From Curtobacterium sp. MCBA15_012 (GTDB lineage Bacteria; Actinomycetota; Actinomycetes; Actinomycetales; Microbacteriaceae): a stretch of 64,000 bases of DNA. Positions 63,537 through 64,000 of the stretch are shown in pieces. The stretch spans positions 682,001 through 746,000 of the forward strand of contig NZ_CP126267.1 of the NCBI RefSeq assembly GCF_001864935.2, given 5' to 3'. Below the pieces are notes generated by a model. It was not told the DNA's origin. It did no database searches and saw nothing but the letters and a program-made list of their open reading frames with translations. Positions within the stretch are counted from its first letter, which is position 1, and every line of letters starts with the position of its first letter. The position numbers were made by a program, and so were the translations under genes.

Positions 63537-63632
63537 ACTGACGCCGTGCCCGGCGGCCACCCTCGCGGCTGCGGCGGACGGGCACCCGGCGCACCTGTGC
63601 GAGGATCGTCCGGCGATCGGGAGGGGACGCAC

Positions 63633-64000
63633 GTGGACGCACGCAACGACGGTGGCGACGCCGGGACAGCACCGGGTGACCAGGCAGCACCGGGGGACGA
63701 GACCGCGCCGGGGGACGGCCGCCCCGGACGTCGGCGCAGCCCAGGCACCGTCCCCGGTCGGGCGGCCCTCGTCGCCGTCCCCGTGGCGGCAGCCGTCCTG
63801 TGGACACTGAGCGGCGCCCTCGGGGTCGCACTGACCTGGCACAGCCTCCTGCCGAGCAGCGTCACCGCGGTCCTGCCGGCGACCCTGCCGTTCTCGCCGT
63901 GGGTCCAGCCGGTCGGGTGGGGCGTCGCCGAGACCGTGCTGGCGGCGCTGGTCCTGGCCGTCGTGGTCCGGCTCGTGCTGCCCCTGGCCGACCGCTCGAC
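63633..64000 (+). CDS. Membrane protein, 3' truncated by the window edge
   Basis: GTG at 63633 follows GGGAGGGGAC at good spacing and stays open to the end (122 codons). The N-terminal about 45 residues are Gly/Asp/Ala/Pro-rich with GDxTAPGD-type repeats. TM segments follow (ALVAVPVAAAVLWTLSGALGVAL and TVLAALVLAVVVRLVLPLA). The domain that would identify it lies beyond the window. Confidence 0.6.
   Translation, partial: MDARNDGGDAGTAPGDQAAPGDETAPGDGRPGRRRSPGTVPGRAALVAVPVAAAVLWTLSGALGVALTWHSLLPSSVTAVLPATLPFSPWVQPVGWGVAETVLAALVLAVVVRLVLPLADRS

Noticed and set aside
1..64000. tRNA, rRNA or tmRNA genes
   Set aside because: No cloverleaf with a CCA-adjacent acceptor and TTCRANNC arm, and no rRNA sequence, was noticed on reading; a covariance-model scan would be decisive.

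Overview
This window is from a high-GC Gram-positive actinobacterium, most likely a member of the Microbacteriaceae and plausibly Curtobacterium. That placement is an inference. It rests on the strong G/C bias at third codon positions, the frequent GTG starts, the many genes with a TANNNT -10 hexamer 6-7 nt before the start codon (leaderless transcripts), the purS-purQ-purL order, LAXTG-type sorting signals, a DtxR/IdeR-type iron box, and the mix of families. No rRNA or tRNA gene, prophage, recognisable insertion sequence or CRISPR array was found.

Layout. 1-8.1 kb: the end of a DUF3592 membrane protein, a SpoU-type RNA methyltransferase, a LacI regulator, an AbiEi/DUF559-type endonuclease-domain protein flanked by palindromic repeats, and a translationally coupled TetR / degenerate ABC-ATPase-like / YhgE-Pip operon. 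8.2-16.4 kb: a very large secreted subtilisin-like protease, a 56-aa protein, purA, a low-molecular-weight tyrosine phosphatase, a NERD-domain protein and a CPBP-family membrane protease. 16.5-34.3 kb: an exopolysaccharide locus. It has a Wzc-like tyrosine autokinase, a membrane-anchored Asp-box protein, the initiating sugar-phosphate transferase, a WecG/TagA transferase, an acetyltransferase, several glycosyltransferases, an acyltransferase, a flippase, an O-antigen-ligase-like protein, GDP-mannose dehydratase and GDP-fucose synthase (gmd-fcl), and a DUF4012 protein. The central part (about 20.4-30.4 kb) is visibly lower in G+C, runs on both strands and uses TTG starts, so it looks like an exchangeable serotype cassette inside a conserved frame. 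34.7-41.5 kb: surface proteins. These are a small LAFTG-anchored protein and a 1247-aa CshA-type fibrillar adhesin-like LAFTG protein, with a VanZ protein and a tandem pair of small paralogues between them.

41.6-52.3 kb: housekeeping and metabolic genes. These are an SRAP abasic-site protein, a YchJ protein, shikimate dehydrogenase, an iron-box-controlled siderophore-binding lipoprotein, DUF1304, chorismate mutase, a lactonase-type beta-propeller, a GNAT acetyltransferase, a 2-hydroxyacid dehydrogenase and purL-purQ-purS. 52.4-64 kb: a PadR regulator coupled to a 14-TM MFS exporter, an 82-bp-period tandem repeat, a CtaG-like protein with an apparent non-standard start, an acyltransferase, a FurA-catalase pair, a NodA-like acyltransferase, a VOC dioxygenase-like protein behind a perfect 26-bp palindrome, an SDR, a small membrane protein followed by an octanucleotide array, and a truncated membrane protein.

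The most unusual features are two families of dispersed palindromes (six copies of a 55-nt element with a constant 11-nt loop and three copies of a 46-52-nt element), a NodA-family acyltransferase far from any rhizobial setting, an ABC-ATPase-like protein that has lost every nucleotide-binding motif yet keeps its place next to its membrane partner, and short tandem duplications at the 3' ends of genes.
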